Part shown: piece by piece, positions 11,364 through 22,830 of the stretch
Position numbering within the stretch: position 1 is the stretch's first letter
Layout: the number at the start of each line of letters is the position of its first letter
Assembly (NCBI GenBank): GCA_026874595.1
Contig: CM049311.1
Coordinates: forward strand, 77,948,453 to 78,012,452
Length of the DNA stretch: 64,000 nt
Direction: 5' to 3'
From: Sipunculus nudus
Taxonomy: Eukaryota; Annelida; Sipuncula; Golfingiida; Sipunculidae
The notes under the pieces: generated by a model
The model's input: the letters and a program-made list of their open reading frames with translations, nothing else
Told to the model about the DNA's origin: nothing
Databases searched by the model: none
Translations under genes and position numbers: made by a program

Positions 11364-11435
11364 GCAGTTATGCTTCATCTGCTGACTGATCATGTTCACA
11401 AGACTGAGAAACCCAAATTTGGTCGTCTAGACTAA
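11364..11435 (+). CDS. OTC: Ornithine transcarbamylase, last coding exon and stop
   Basis: The last coding exon starts after a TTTTCAG acceptor (ends 11363) and encodes AVMLHLLTDHVHKTEKPKF plus a short tail GRLD, ending in TAA at 11433-11435. The AVM-LLTD-KPKF pattern matches the OTC C terminus. Human OTC ends at the KPKF equivalent, so the four-residue tail is a small extension. Phase 0 joins it to the HCLPR exon across a 3092-bp intron that carries the four-unit R4 element. With the two exons before it, 120 residues of OTC are present, roughly the C-terminal third of the enzyme. Confidence 0.95.
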   Translation, partial: AVMLHLLTDHVHKTEKPKFGRLD

Positions 11436-11576
11436 ATCCTCCACATCTTAGCAAGCAACTTAGAGAATTTGCAGTAATAATGCCAAAAATAACCCAAATT
11501 CACTTTCAAATCCTGTTAAATGTCTGTGTTGTAAAGAAGAGTAAAATAACTGCTTGAATTATTCATTGGTTAGATG

Positions 11577-11578
<2 letters not shown>

Positions 11579-11622
<44 letters not shown>
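11579..11622. repeat. (AT)n microsatellite in the OTC 3' UTR
   Basis: About 22 uninterrupted AT dinucleotides, 145 bp after the OTC stop. Likely length-variable. Confidence 0.95.
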
Positions 11623-11626
<4 letters not shown>

Positions 11627-12274
11627 ATGTATAGTAAGAATGATAAATAGATTTTGTATCTGACAGTTATCCTTAAAACTAAATAATAGATAGGAGATTT
11701 AAAAGATGTATGTCTGTAAAGAAGAAATTATAGTTTATGTAGGTTAGGGATTGTGATAGAAATAGGATAAATTGCAATAAACTGCAATATTTTATGATAA
11801 AAGAAATGATAGAAGACTTAGGGTTGATAGAACTATCGGTAAAACTTTTCCTGTATTTTCCTTTCAACATATCAGATGGCGCTGGCAGCTCTGAAGAAAT
11901 AAGAAAGTTAGAGTAATATTGTGTAAAGTATTCTAGTGGTCACATTATCTTAGAAAGAACAGTGGTTCCTGATACCACCAGGTGTTTCACTATTACATAT
12001 AAAGTCATCTGTGTTGTAGTCTTTTGAATCTTAGATGGTTATTACCAAAAGGTATGCATGGTTTTAAATCCCAAATTACAGTGTGCATTCTCTTTAACTG
12101 TAGCTTTTTGTTGAGTATTGTGTGACATTGACCTTGTTTGACATTGCAAGTTTAAACATAGTCCAATTCAGTTGCTGTAAAAGATAAATATCCATGTTGT
12201 CAAGTTTTTGTTTTACATATGCTGCTTAGTAGTTCGTGTATTTTTATTTTATGAAGATATAATATTTGAGATTT

Positions 12275-12280
12275 AATAAA
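12275..12280 (+). promoter_or_regulatory. Poly(A) signal candidate 1 for OTC
   Basis: AATAAA about 840 bp after the OTC stop, followed by an A run. It could be the proximal cleavage signal; no transcript data are available to choose. Confidence 0.35.
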
Positions 12281-12772
12281 AAAATCATTTATAGGATTCT
12301 GTCTCTGCCACATTGTGTTAAATTCATACAGAATATCCCTGAAACATTTAACGTCAATAGGAAATTCTGTACAATTTACCAGAGAAATATATATCCAATT
12401 GGATTTATAAAAAAAATTGTGTAAAGATTGATTTAATGAATAAGGTAGGAGTCATACATTATGATCATGTCGTCCTAACAATTTGATTCTCTTGTAGCAT
12501 TTGTTATACATTTGTTTGTGTTTGTGTGTGTTACTGGTTAAAAAAAAACTTTTAATTTACTGTGTGAAAGCCTTAATTTTCTTCTTCTCCAGTGGAATAT
12601 GTAACACCTATTCAGATTATGGAGCCAAGCAGGGTACATGTTTATTCTAGGTATATTCTAAGTTTATATGGCAAAAATATGTACTTCAGTTATTAATGAA
12701 GGTAAATGTGATCTTGTAATTACAGTCAACGTGTATAACATCGGTGTGTAGCCATTGGTGTATGTGAAAATT

Positions 12773-12790
12773 AATAAAGGTCTTTATTAA
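12773..12790. promoter_or_regulatory. Palindromic poly(A) signal, usable on both strands
   Basis: The sequence from 12771 reads TTAATAAAG, GT, CTTTATTAA: two perfect 9-bp arms around a 2-bp centre. AATAAA occurs on the + strand (12773-12778) and again on the - strand across the other arm. It lies 1.34 kb past the OTC stop and could end OTC and any convergent transcript. Confidence 0.4.
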
Positions 12791-14044
12791 TAATTATACA
12801 TTGAATGTACAAAGCGTATAATCTATAATTTACAGGTAGAGTAGTAATGCGACTTTATAGGCCTCGATGATACTCGGCATCATTATGTACTTAATGGAGA
12901 ATATAAATAGAGAGGAAAGACCAAACTTTAATGTAATATATTCCTCTTGGTATCAGAATAAGTTTTTTTTTCTTTTCATCTTTATCATTGATTATATTCT
13001 CTTAATCTGATTGTCTCATTACCTACTCACCAGTTTGTGTGTCATCACATCAAAACCTATTAGATATAAACAGGCTTGAAACAAATTAAATATGTGCTTC
13101 AACGTTCAAGTAATAAATGTTACCAGTTGTGAACAAATGTTATAGAGTTTAAGAAAAATATCATGCAAGCATGAGCTCTGTTCAGTTAAATGCTATTGAA
13201 CAATTTAAATATGTTTATTTGAAATTGTTAACTTTACATTAATGGATAGACCTTAACCACCAGCATACACACTGCACGTTACTGCTGTCCGCAGGGTTTG
13301 GGTCCTTTGAGCTAGCATAGCTTGTTTTGTTAAATGACGCGGACAGGACCCCTCTTCTGAAGATAAGACCGGATTCTTTTAATTTCATCATTATATATAT
13401 AGCAATTAGTCTCTTTTGCTTTGATGACATAGACCCGAACTGTTAGTGATAATCATCGCCAACAGATGTCGCTAGTTTGGTGGAAAAGGTCAATTACAAG
13501 ATATACTCTTAGATTTAAGATGAACATGCACAATGTTTCAGTGTGTTAACTTGCACAAAGCACTGAATGTGATCTCCACATGGCAAAGATCTTCATTGGT
13601 GATAATGTATAAAGGAGGTATAATCTTGTAGTTTTTCCCAAGTTTTTCCTATACTGCTGTAGGTTTAAAATTTTGTGTTTCTGTTATGTTAAGGGCGACT
13701 CAAAAATGCTCCTGTTGTAATAACATGGATTATTTTTATTTGTGTAAAAACGACTATGCAAGAAATATAGTTGAAATCATGTTGTTCATTACTTATTGAA
13801 ATAACGTTTTGAAAAGTATTGAAAAGCTGCTTATTTTTACATTTATAATTACCAGTACACAGTTGTTTGCTTATTCCAATAAAATTGAGTGTTTTAACAA
13901 ATGTATTGAGTTTTGATTTTTAAGGTACCAGTATTGTCAATACCCCTGTATCTAAAATCAATCAACACGTGGTTTATAATCATATTAAACCCCATAAAGT
14001 ATACATTTTTGTAAACCTCATAAAGTTATCTTTCTGATTGTGTA
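12791..14044. other. Intergenic, downstream of OTC
   Basis: AT-rich DNA with no recognisable gene. A 63-codon minus-strand frame at 13239-13430 has no features of a protein family. Confidence 0.5.
13878..13883 (+). promoter_or_regulatory. Distal poly(A) signal candidate for OTC
   Basis: AATAAA followed within 40 bp by GT/T-rich sequence, the layout of a cleavage signal with a downstream element. It would give a 3' UTR of about 2.45 kb. It could equally be chance in AT-rich DNA. Confidence 0.3.
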
Positions 14045-14240
14045 GCTTAGCTGACTAAAGCTGAGCTCCATTGTCCGTCCGTCAGTCCGTCCGTTATACT
14101 GGCACGTTTTAAACCGTTGGACCTACGAATCCTAAATTCGTCATACTGTTAGATGTCCCCAAGGTCTACCTAACCGAAAATTGGGTCACTGCGACTTCAT
14201 TCCATCGGAAAATTCAGGAAAAACCTCGATTTCAGTTAAA
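14045..14240 (+). mobile_element. R3-like 5' end fragment
   Basis: Reads TAGCTTAGCTGACTAAAGC, then CATTGTCCGTCCGTCAGTCC, then a GGCACGTTTTAAACCGTTGGACCTA-type start of a tandem unit (shown in part). This follows the order of the R3 5' end at 62290-62399, but diverged. The 3' boundary is unclear. Confidence 0.55.
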
Positions 14241-14855
14241 AACCTATTATCACACTTCAGGACTGCCTAGCATCAAAACCACTGATCTGTTTTTCTAAAT
14301 ATTTCCAGAAGTATTCTCATATATATTTCCTATATACATGCCAGAAATTAAGTCCGTTAAGTGTAATTTCTTGAAATTATTGGGCTGTACATCATGCACT
14401 TTGTAAAAAATCATGAAAATATTTACTCACTTAACTTCAAAATTTTTTAAACTAGAGACTTTTTTTCCAGTATATAACTTTGTTAAATTAAGATTCAATT
14501 GAATACCCAAAATTAGATCTTAATTTTGTAATTATAGTAGTTATAAGCATAAAAATAAAATCAATACCTTTAAAATTGCCCATCTTTGCATGACCCTCAT
14601 TTTTTTTCCTGTGAGTACTGTTGAATTAATTTTCACAGCATGTAAACGTATTTAATTTGTTTAAATCTGAACTTTGAAAATAAAAGCTTGAAAATTAGGC
14701 TAGTTATTGAATTGTAGGTCTATTTTAGTCACTTGGTTTGACCGGATGCAGGCAGCCCACTCCAGGTCACTGGAATTCGGCTATGCCAGGGTTCCTGATT
14801 TGTTACAGTCACTGGGGGAGATATCCTGCCGTTACAGTTAAACAGTTATGCTCAA

Positions 14856-14872
14856 CCCCCCCCCCCCCCCCC
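14856..14872. repeat. Poly(C) run, 17 bases
   Basis: Uninterrupted C run. Confidence 0.9.
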
Positions 14873-15393
14873 ATCACGGCCAACCCTACCCATATAAAAC
14901 CCCTATATAAAATATAAAGCAAATTATGGATAAATGAAGGCACAATTTAAAATTGTGAAATCTGAATAAAGTATTTTTATATATTTATTGTTTTGCAAAT
15001 TGAAAAGGTATATTTTCGTGGTAAAAATATATACATGTACATGTGTATGCATGATGTGGTGTTATCTGACAAGATTGAGATTTATAATGATGCAATTTAG
15101 AATTATGAATCAACTTTTAGATTCAGATGTATGTTATATTGGAAATGTACAGAAATATAAACTTAAAATAAAACAATAATTGATGTGATAAAAAAATGAG
15201 GATCTAATACAAACATTTGTTCATTATTTTCCTGCCTCAGTAGAACTTGAGATTGCAAATGTGTAAAATTTATTTAATATCAAAAATGATTGTATTAGAA
15301 ATAAACATTAAGATCTAATTGAAACATATTTTTGCTTCAGGAGAATGGAACATAAAGTGATCAGCTCTGTCTGTCCATCATCTCTCCATTATC

Positions 15394-15395
<2 letters not shown>

Positions 15396-15466
<71 letters not shown>
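15396..15466. repeat. (AT)n microsatellite, about 35 units
   Basis: Uninterrupted AT dinucleotides for about 70 bp. Confidence 0.95.
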
Positions 15467-15469
<3 letters not shown>

Positions 15470-15985
15470 TTATGAAATTATTCCCATAAGCACTGTTGAA
15501 ATAACTATCATATGCTGCACATGTATATGGATGGATTAAAGCTATTAAAGTCTAACATTTAAAAGAAACTTATATATTCAGTTGTGAAATATTGCAGATG
15601 TTAAACAATTTCATATAATAAAAAAAATTAAGAAATAATTGAAACTTCATATTTATCAGCTTTGTTTGTGTACCAGACTGTCTAGTCCTTTTTTAAATAT
15701 TAAGTTATTTGAATGAACTTTTTTATCCTGTAGCATAAATGATTTAAGTGAAAATCATATATAAATACACTATAATAATACAGAGATGTTGTATTCTGAA
15801 CAAAAATAAAGTTTTTTTAGTTAATATCATGTTGTTTATTATTAGTCAACTAAATAGCGGTTTTTACTCTAACTGGATTTATGCGTAAAATAGTGTTCCT
15901 TTAAAATTTTTCAAAATGAAACAAAATCATATGAAAATGAATGAAAAGTATATGTATACAAACAGAAAGATTGCTGTACCAGGTT

Positions 15986-16033
15986 TACGCTTCCGAGGCG
16001 GCAGAAATCTTGCGCTTCTAAAGAAGCTACTGA
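15986..16033. repeat. 48-bp dispersed repeat, copy 1
   Basis: 44 of 48 bases match 20389-20436. It contains AAATCTTGCGCTTCTAAAG and a small hairpin, GCTTCT-AA-AGAAGC. The match stops sharply on both sides. Function unknown. Confidence 0.8.
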
Positions 16034-16689
16034 CAATATAGGTATCAGGCCTATATATAGGTAAAGCACTGTGTAAAGAGCGTATACCAGATTTAAAATA
16101 ATGTACACTTTATGAAGTCTAATATGAATTTTAAACAACTTTTGATTTTTTATTTAGATACATGGGTTTAAGACTATAATGATTGTTACCTTAAAGAATT
16201 TCAATATGCAGTTAATATAAGATGATTTTAAAAAAAATAAATAAATGTAATTTCTGAATGGAGTGCAGATACTGACAGGAGTGAAAAGCAACTTTAAGAA
16301 AAAATGGAAATGTTTCGATTTTTTTTCCTAAGGATTTCTGTCTGTCCTGTGCTGATATGACTGGCTTGCCTTGACTTTCCCCGCCAGTAAAATCAATTAC
16401 TCATCTTTTACAAACTCTGAGGCTGACATGGTGCAACACTGATTATGACTGACTTCCGAGCGTTCGTGTGACCTTATGTGACGAACCTGGTCACAGAAAT
16501 TTTTATTGAGGCCAAAGAAAACAAAAATAAAATGTTTTATTTGGATTTTCAGTACAAATATATCGATTCTATAAAATGAAAAATTTAAAAAAATCGACAG
16601 AACTTCCTTTTGTATTCATGTGAATTTACCTGTTAAAAAGGGAACATTTTTTTAAAGATTTTTTTGGTGGAGGTAACCGCCTCCATTTT

Positions 16690-17049
16690 TTAATGCCTTT
16701 CTCAACTAAGTATATGTACATCTGCAGAGTTTCATTCCGGTTTCGAACTACGTGACAGGGGCTTATATCAGATTTTTTTTCTGGCGTCATCCAGGTTCGG
16801 TATACCACTCCTGTGGGCGCTGGGTGTGTGTCATCCCAAGACTTGGTCATAACACATAGGAATCCCCGAAAGGCGCACGCATTTGTGAGTGATACACGAC
16901 TGATGGGCACAGTCTCCCCATTAAGCCTGCAGAGCGCTCACCCTGGGTGGGGGCCGACCGTGAAAAATCTCATGGCCTCGGCTGAGATTCCAACACACGA
17001 TCTCCCGGCTTTGAGTCCTGCGCTCTACCCCTGAGCCACAGAAGCCGTA
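16690..17049 (-). mobile_element. SINE family A, copy 1
   Basis: Reading the minus strand from 17049: a tRNA-like head with a good A box (TGGCTCAGGGGTAGAGCG) and a B-box-like TGTTGGAATCTCA, then a body with TCACGGTCGGCCCCCACCC, GTGCGCCTTTCGGGGATTCC, GTGTTATGACC, GATGACGCCAG and CCCTGTCACGTA, then an AT-rich tail. The body order is shared with the copy at 17718-18084. The head is not a functional tRNA: stems are incomplete and the B box has a changed base. Confidence 0.85.
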
Positions 17050-17069
17050 ATCATTTGTAATGAGCATGT

Positions 17070-17089
17070 CCCCCCCCCCCCCCCCCCCC
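17070..17089. repeat. Poly(C) run, 20 bases
   Basis: Uninterrupted C run, directly upstream of the head of the SINE A copy. Confidence 0.9.
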
Positions 17090-17717
17090 GACCATATGAA
17101 ATTTAATGATAAAAGGTAACATAAACAGGAAAAATATAGCCCTCCCGTCCTGATTGATTAAAAAGTGCCTGAGCAACCAACCTTTTAATTTTTTCTTGCA
17201 AAATAAATCACTTTGATCCCTTAGAGGTTTCATTTTCGCTACTCAAGTTGTCGTAGAGGTTTCATTTTCGCTAATCGCCTAGGCAGATCTAGCCCTGCCA
17301 GGGCTTAAGTATTTACATTTGGAAATGAAATACGCAAGATAAACGGCGATTCCATGTATCGACAGACGCAACTCAGTCTCAGTAACTCGGCTCTAATCAC
17401 TATGAAGTGTCCGGGCAGAGAGCCGTAAATTAGTTACATAATTCGCCGCGAGGTAGGAGTACCTGTTCTAAAAGCGTTGCGACACGGCAACAGCCCGTTT
17501 GACGACTCTGTCAGTAGGTCTTAACCATTGCATCGACTGGGCCAGACTTATGCAGATATTACTTTGTGACTTTGGTGGTTGCTAGGCAAGCCGTGATATT
17601 GTATTATGTGAATGTTATAAAATTACATGCTACCGATATACGTAGTATGTTCCAAATATTGCCATGAACTTGGAACCCCATGATATAATTCTAAGAAACT
17701 ATAATCAAGACTGGCTT
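17090..17717. other. Spacer between two head-to-head SINE A copies
   Basis: No gene recognised. A short direct repeat (AGAGGTTTCATTTTCGCTA) occurs near 17223 and 17256. Confidence 0.6.
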
Positions 17718-18084
17718 CTTTGGTCTCGGGGGTGGAGCACAGGGGTCATTGCCGGGATACTGCGAGTTCGAATCTCAGCCGCAAAGCGGTGGTATTTGTC
17801 ACGGTGGGTCCTCATCCAGGGAGAGGGCAATCCGAAACCAAATTGGGAAGCTTAACCCCGCAGGCCTGTTTCATCAAGGTGCGCCTTTATGGGGTTTCCT
17901 CGATGTTATAACCCAGGAATGGGGGTGACCCAGGACCCGCATGTGTGGAACAACGAGCTTTATTTACGCCAGAATAATCGTGTGTAACCTCCTGTCACGT
18001 GTCACGTAACCTGGTTGGAATTCCGTAGCTGTACAGATTACCTTGCTGAGCAAGTGATAAAAATTAATCAAGGAAATAAAATTT
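17718..18084 (+). mobile_element. SINE family A, copy 2
   Basis: Head TGGTCTCGGGGGTGGAGCAC with a B box GAGTTCGAATCTC, then TCACGGTGGGTCCTCATCC, GTGCGCCTTTATGGGGTTTCC, GATGTTATAACCC, TTTACGCCAGAATAATC and CCTCCTGTCACGTG, ending in AATAAAATTTATATTT. It is diverged from copy 1 but collinear over about 330 bp, so these are old insertions of one family in opposite orientations. Confidence 0.85.
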
Positions 18085-20388
18085 ATATTTATAGTCGATT
18101 TGTGGATGATTCCATATAATTGTGTGGGTTCAGTATGTGGTTCCGGTGAGTATGGTGTGTATTAGCTGGCGTTTTACTTATGAGTAGGCCACTTAATGTT
18201 AGTTAATGTTAGTTAAATAATCACCATTGTGTATTGCAAATATACTGGAAATATAAAGTAATTTCATTGTGATTTATTGCCAACTGATAACATTCCAAGG
18301 CAGAAAAAAAATCCAGTTCACCAAGCAGTATCAAAGTCCCTAGCGAATCAATAATTTCTAAACCAAGGGACACTTAAATTCTCCAGTCAATAGATTAGTT
18401 ACGACATTCGTTTACATCGGTTTCTGAACGGTAAAACTCCGCCAACCCGGGAGAGTTAGTTTGATCACATTCGGGTTTGACAAGATTCCCTTTACCTCGA
18501 AGCTCACCTACCCCCCCCCCCCCCATAATATCATTTTAAAAAAGTACAAAACAGTTAGATACAATACAAAAAAAAAAAACAAATAAAATGTTCCTACATT
18601 CGCATCCATAGCTCTGGATAAAAACAAAATATATAATTTTCTTTCCACTGTCTCTCGAGCGCTTTCAGCGAATTTCATTTAAATTAATATATAATTGGCC
18701 AACAAAAATCGCCAGGAAAAATAATAGGCAAATTTAAAAAAGATAATGCTCGCTCGCTATTCTTTCTAATAAGCCGTAGCTATACGGAAAATACGGAATG
18801 AAACAATCTTAATGCTTCCTTAACTCCCATTCAAACAGGAATTCTAGGAGGTACTAGTACACATGTACTCTGTGATGTGTATAAAATGGCTTACCGTAAA
18901 GTATTCTGATCTTAAAAGCTGCTCAGGTAGTGTTTGTCAGCTGATGGAAATGGACGGGTGACTTGTTTTGCCAACCTCACCTGTAATACGATAAAAAAGA
19001 AAAACTGACATTTATTCGTAAAGTTTAGATTCATCTGTGAATGTAAAATCACGCCATTACGCAAGCACCTTTAACCCAGTAACCGAGCTTTATTAAACCA
19101 GACGGCATTGTGACTGTAAGTGTAAAAGGATTTGTATTTTAAATGCGACGGTAATTTGCCCCTGTCACGATACAGGCGTTAGGCCGAGGTTTATCTTTAA
19201 TAAAGGACAGGAAATTGCTGCTATATTAGGTGAGCTCAGACATAAACTACATCAACTAACATGGCCAAAGAATAAAACATAGCTGTGTACGAGGGGCCTA
19301 TTGTGACTCATTATCTCGCTCGATGGCGATGTGAAAACTTCACAAAACTCCTCTGAAGGTTTTGTAATAATAGACAAACAGTGATAATAATAAATTCTCA
19401 ATAAGTAGAAAGGGAGTTGTGTGGATGGTTGCGTCTGCGTAGAATTTAGCGGGTGCACGGTACATTGTGAAAAGAGTGATAAGACAAACATAAAAAGAAT
19501 ACGTACACGGCCATCTTGATCTCGGGGGAAGAACGTTACAGCAGGCGTTATGTGGTTTATATCGCGTCTAATAATTCCGGATTTCCGGTTTACCGATTTC
19601 GAATAACCGCTTCTTCAGAATACCTGGATAACTTCAAGTGGACATTTAATTACCCCTGGGGAAACTCAGAATCACGCTAACCCTAACACCTACGATTTCA
19701 GATTACATCAAGTCTTTTGAATTGTCACAGACAGAACTTTGATCCGACCATCACATTTTGTTAACAACACGCCCCCCCCAAAAAAATGAAGTAAAAAAGC
19801 ATCCAAAATTAACATATGTCTTGGGTGTAGTTGCCCTGTGGGGGGTTTAGATTGTATGTGTGTATGTTGGGAGGGGGGAAGGAAGGTACCCCTTCTTTTT
19901 CTTAGAAAATACATTAGGGAAAGATGTTACATACATAATAACCGAAAATCAGCGTCTGACTTTGCGTTGCGCCGTTTTCTTCCCTATAAAACTTCATGTA
20001 AGAGCAAGGGCGGTTCTAATATTTGGGGGGTGGGGGGGGGGGGGGGGTGGTGGTGGATCCAACCATGGACTTTAAAAAGGTCTGCAGGTCCGGAGAAGGG
20101 TGGTGGGCTGACGTTCATGAATACTTGACTCTGAATATTAATAGATCCCCCTTTTAAACATTTTATTTTCTTTCATGTGTTTGGATTGCGGTACATAATC
20201 TGTGTCAATGATATTTTTGCATGGCTGTGTAAGCTTCTGTGATTTTTTCTTTAGTTTTTGGATAAAGGGAAGATTGCATGCATAAAAAGATCACTCGCTG
20301 GAGACAAGATTGTCTGGATGCGCCAAGAAAGTGCTGCCACCTATCGTTGATATCACGCACTGTTAAAAGCTGGAGACGTTTCGCAGTC
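18085..20388. other. Intergenic
   Basis: No gene recognised. Holds a C14 run (about 18511-18524), an A-rich stretch near 18570, and a G-rich patch at 20025-20056 including a G16 run. Overlapping frames at 19708-19914 (-), 19838-20128 (+) and 19860-20075 (+) only reflect low-complexity sequence. Confidence 0.55.
20032..20047. repeat. Poly(G) run, 16 bases
   Basis: G6, T, G16, then TGG repeats. G-quadruplex potential. Confidence 0.9.
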
Positions 20389-20436
20389 TACGCTCCCGAG
20401 GCAGCGGAAATCTTGCGCTTCTAAAGAAGCAACTGA
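20389..20436. repeat. 48-bp dispersed repeat, copy 2
   Basis: See the copy at 15986-16033; four mismatches in 48 bases, same orientation. Confidence 0.8.
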
Positions 20437-22564
20437 TTTTCACGCTGCCAGCTTTGACCGTTTATGATATATTAAGACACCAGATGGCGGTTCGTTGTCC
20501 GCTGAAAGAAACGTGCGTATGATGTGACAAGCAGCCTACCAGATGCCAATAAACAAACGTCCGACAGGCATCCTGGCTCCGCCCATATGTAAACTTATGT
20601 TACTTGACTAAACTTCTCCCAGTCACGCTCTCGTACAAGCAAGTTTATGGCACTTGTGGCACACAGCCACAACAGGTGAATTCGGCAACTTAGGTAACCA
20701 TTTTTATTATTCAGTAGCATCCAAATGTATATAAAAATATCAATACATAAGAAGTGTCCTCAGTGCAGAGTGGCCTAAAAGGAATCTGTCCACACATGAT
20801 TATACCCTGGCTTTTGTTCTCTCTCTCTCTCATTGGAATGTAACCAATAACATCACCCCATTCACTCCATTGGTCAGACGGGTAAGGTGAACTCCACCCA
20901 CTATACTGGCCAATGAAATGAAGGGAGAGTTGGTTGATTATACCCTGACATATACAAGGTCTACATACAGTGTAATTATATGTTATTGTGATATCATCTA
21001 TCTGTGTGTGCTCCTAGCTGACTAAACATCACGGGACCCCCATTTTAGTGGTCATCCCTGATGAGATAAACACCTTTACCCTCATGAGATTTACAGATTA
21101 GGACTTGGCCTGTACAAATAAGGGACCCAGTGACCAAGATAAGGGGATTATGCAATCAGTACCCAGGCATCATGGAACAAAGGCTTGTTATATATGTGTG
21201 ATATGTCACAAGGTGACGCAGAGGTTTGAATGTATATGAAATATTAAATTAACAAAATCAGTAAAGTTATAATAATAATTAAAATATTCATATTATTGAG
21301 AACAGCTGCAAATGAGAGAGAGAGAAGCCCGTTGAACTCATTTAGTGTGACATGAAATACCAAGAATATACAACCTTTCATGCCAAATCTTACACATAGC
21401 TGCGCTTCAAGCGCCGCTTTAAATCAGTTTACGGTCGACTTTTAATTGCTCCCTCTGTATTCTCGCATCATCGACCTGTTCGATGATAGGCTTTGCCTGC
21501 ATATGGCTAAATAGACATTTTATTATGACTCATATGTCTATGAATACCGAGAAGAGTGATAGAAAATAGGCAGATTAGAAATCCGTTTGTGACAAGAAAT
21601 ATGCACATGGATGACATTCCCAGAACAAAGAACAAAAAATCGAGAAGTTAATTTTCCTTCAAACTCACAGCTGCCATCTTCCAGCCAATAAATCCCTTAA
21701 ATCGTGTTCCTGTAAAAAATAACCCAAGGACGAATTCGCCCACTAAGAAACTACCGGGATGAATTCTACAAAGAAAAATCCCAGGATTTATTAATATTAT
21801 CCCCCCCCCCCCGAAAAATCCTACAGCAAAAATTCTCCCTAAAAAAAGTCACCAAGTTCGAATACTCCTACTACTTCATAAAAAATCTGAGGGCTGATTT
21901 TACACTTGGTGATTTCTCATCGAAAAGCGCGTGTCTCCCTGAGACTTTCGGTTTGGGCTACATATTTACTTTCCCAAAAGACATCCCAACATGAACCAAA
22001 TTTACTGAGCATTCTAGAATTTAAAAAGTCCACTGTGATTGGTATATGACCAATGAGAACGGTACACCGCATTATGTCCATTTTTTATATTAGCAACTTT
22101 GTATAAATAGTGAAAACAATAAAAAATAAACTCTTTGGTCCTGAACTTTGTATCCTAACATTGGCGGGTTTTATAGGCCTTATGTTTCATAGCGGCCCAG
22201 ATAACTGCTAATGACGATTATTTCGTAGGCAAGACAAAAGGGAAACCTCTATTGAAGTGTCCTTCTGTTTAAGTGACAGTCAAGTTAAAGCATCTCACAC
22301 ATTTGGCTGATCCTCGGATTCCTGCCAGCTGCTGAAACAGTAAAAATAGTATTGAACATCCGTAAACGTCAAGGAACACACAGTAACTATAAGGTCATCT
22401 GACATACCCGTTAATGAATGGTGCGTTTCCGTGATGGATCTAGCACGTGTCGTGTCTATTCCCACAGCGAGGAGGAAGATGGATGTTTTAAGATTCAGGT
22501 TGCTGGCATTTATAAACAAGGGATTTTTTAAAGATTTTTTTAAAAATCTATTTACATTGCCTTT
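20437..22564. other. Intergenic
   Basis: No gene recognised. The stretch 20820-20945 has four CCAAT pentamers in alternating orientation. A C14 run lies at about 21800-21813. Confidence 0.55.
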
Positions 22565-22715
22565 AACAAATGTGATAACACGATGCGGGATAACAAGCCA
22601 CGTCCTCTCCGACCTGGGTTCGATCCCCGGCGTGGTTATGAGATTGGGTTGTAGTTGCCCCGTACAAGGCTCGTGCATTTAATTCTCATTGTCCTCCTGT
22701 TTCCTCCAATTTAAG
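22565..22715 (+). mobile_element. SINE family B, copy 1
   Basis: A good B box (TGGGTTCGATCCCCGG) is followed by the family B body GTTATGAGATTGGGTTGTAG, TGCCCCGTACAAGG, and a decayed TTTCTCC-CC/TTTCCTCC segment. The order matches 32470-32690. Long frames on both strands (22295-22682) merely cross the SINE. Confidence 0.8.
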
Positions 22716-22735
22716 AGACTAACAACTTCATACAG

Positions 22736-22830
22736 TGAAGCCCCTTAATAGCGGACAGTTACGGGACCGGACGATTTGTCCGTAATAGCGCGGTGTCCGC
22801 CACATAGAGGGTCAGGCCCGGTGATCCTGT
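22736..22830 (+). mobile_element. Possible Tigger/pogo-like transposon end
   Basis: Reads AGTGAAGCCCCTTAATAGCG, GACA, then GTCCGTAATAGCGCGGTGTC. This resembles terminal repeats of pogo/Tigger elements, whose ends look like CAGT-GA-CC-TTAAT. I found no matching inverted end nearby, so it would be a broken or solo end. Confidence 0.35.

Larger units (their letters stand above)
11436..12795 (+). other. Probable OTC 3' untranslated region
   Basis: This AT-rich sequence follows the OTC stop and has no coding sign. It contains an (AT)n tract at about 11579-11622 and two poly(A) signal candidates (12275-12280 and 12773-12778). The extent is inferred; another candidate at 13878-13883 would lengthen the UTR to about 2.45 kb. 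Confidence 0.5.
14241..15985. other. Intergenic, AT-rich
   Basis: No gene recognised. Contains a run of 17 C's (14856-14872) and a long (AT)n tract (15396-15466). A 64-codon frame at 15345-15539 is largely a microsatellite translation (YIYIYI). Confidence 0.6.

Noticed and set aside
16690-17049. tRNA gene
   Set aside because: Good A box, but the B box is altered and the stems do not close; the sequence continues into a SINE body with a second copy at 17718.
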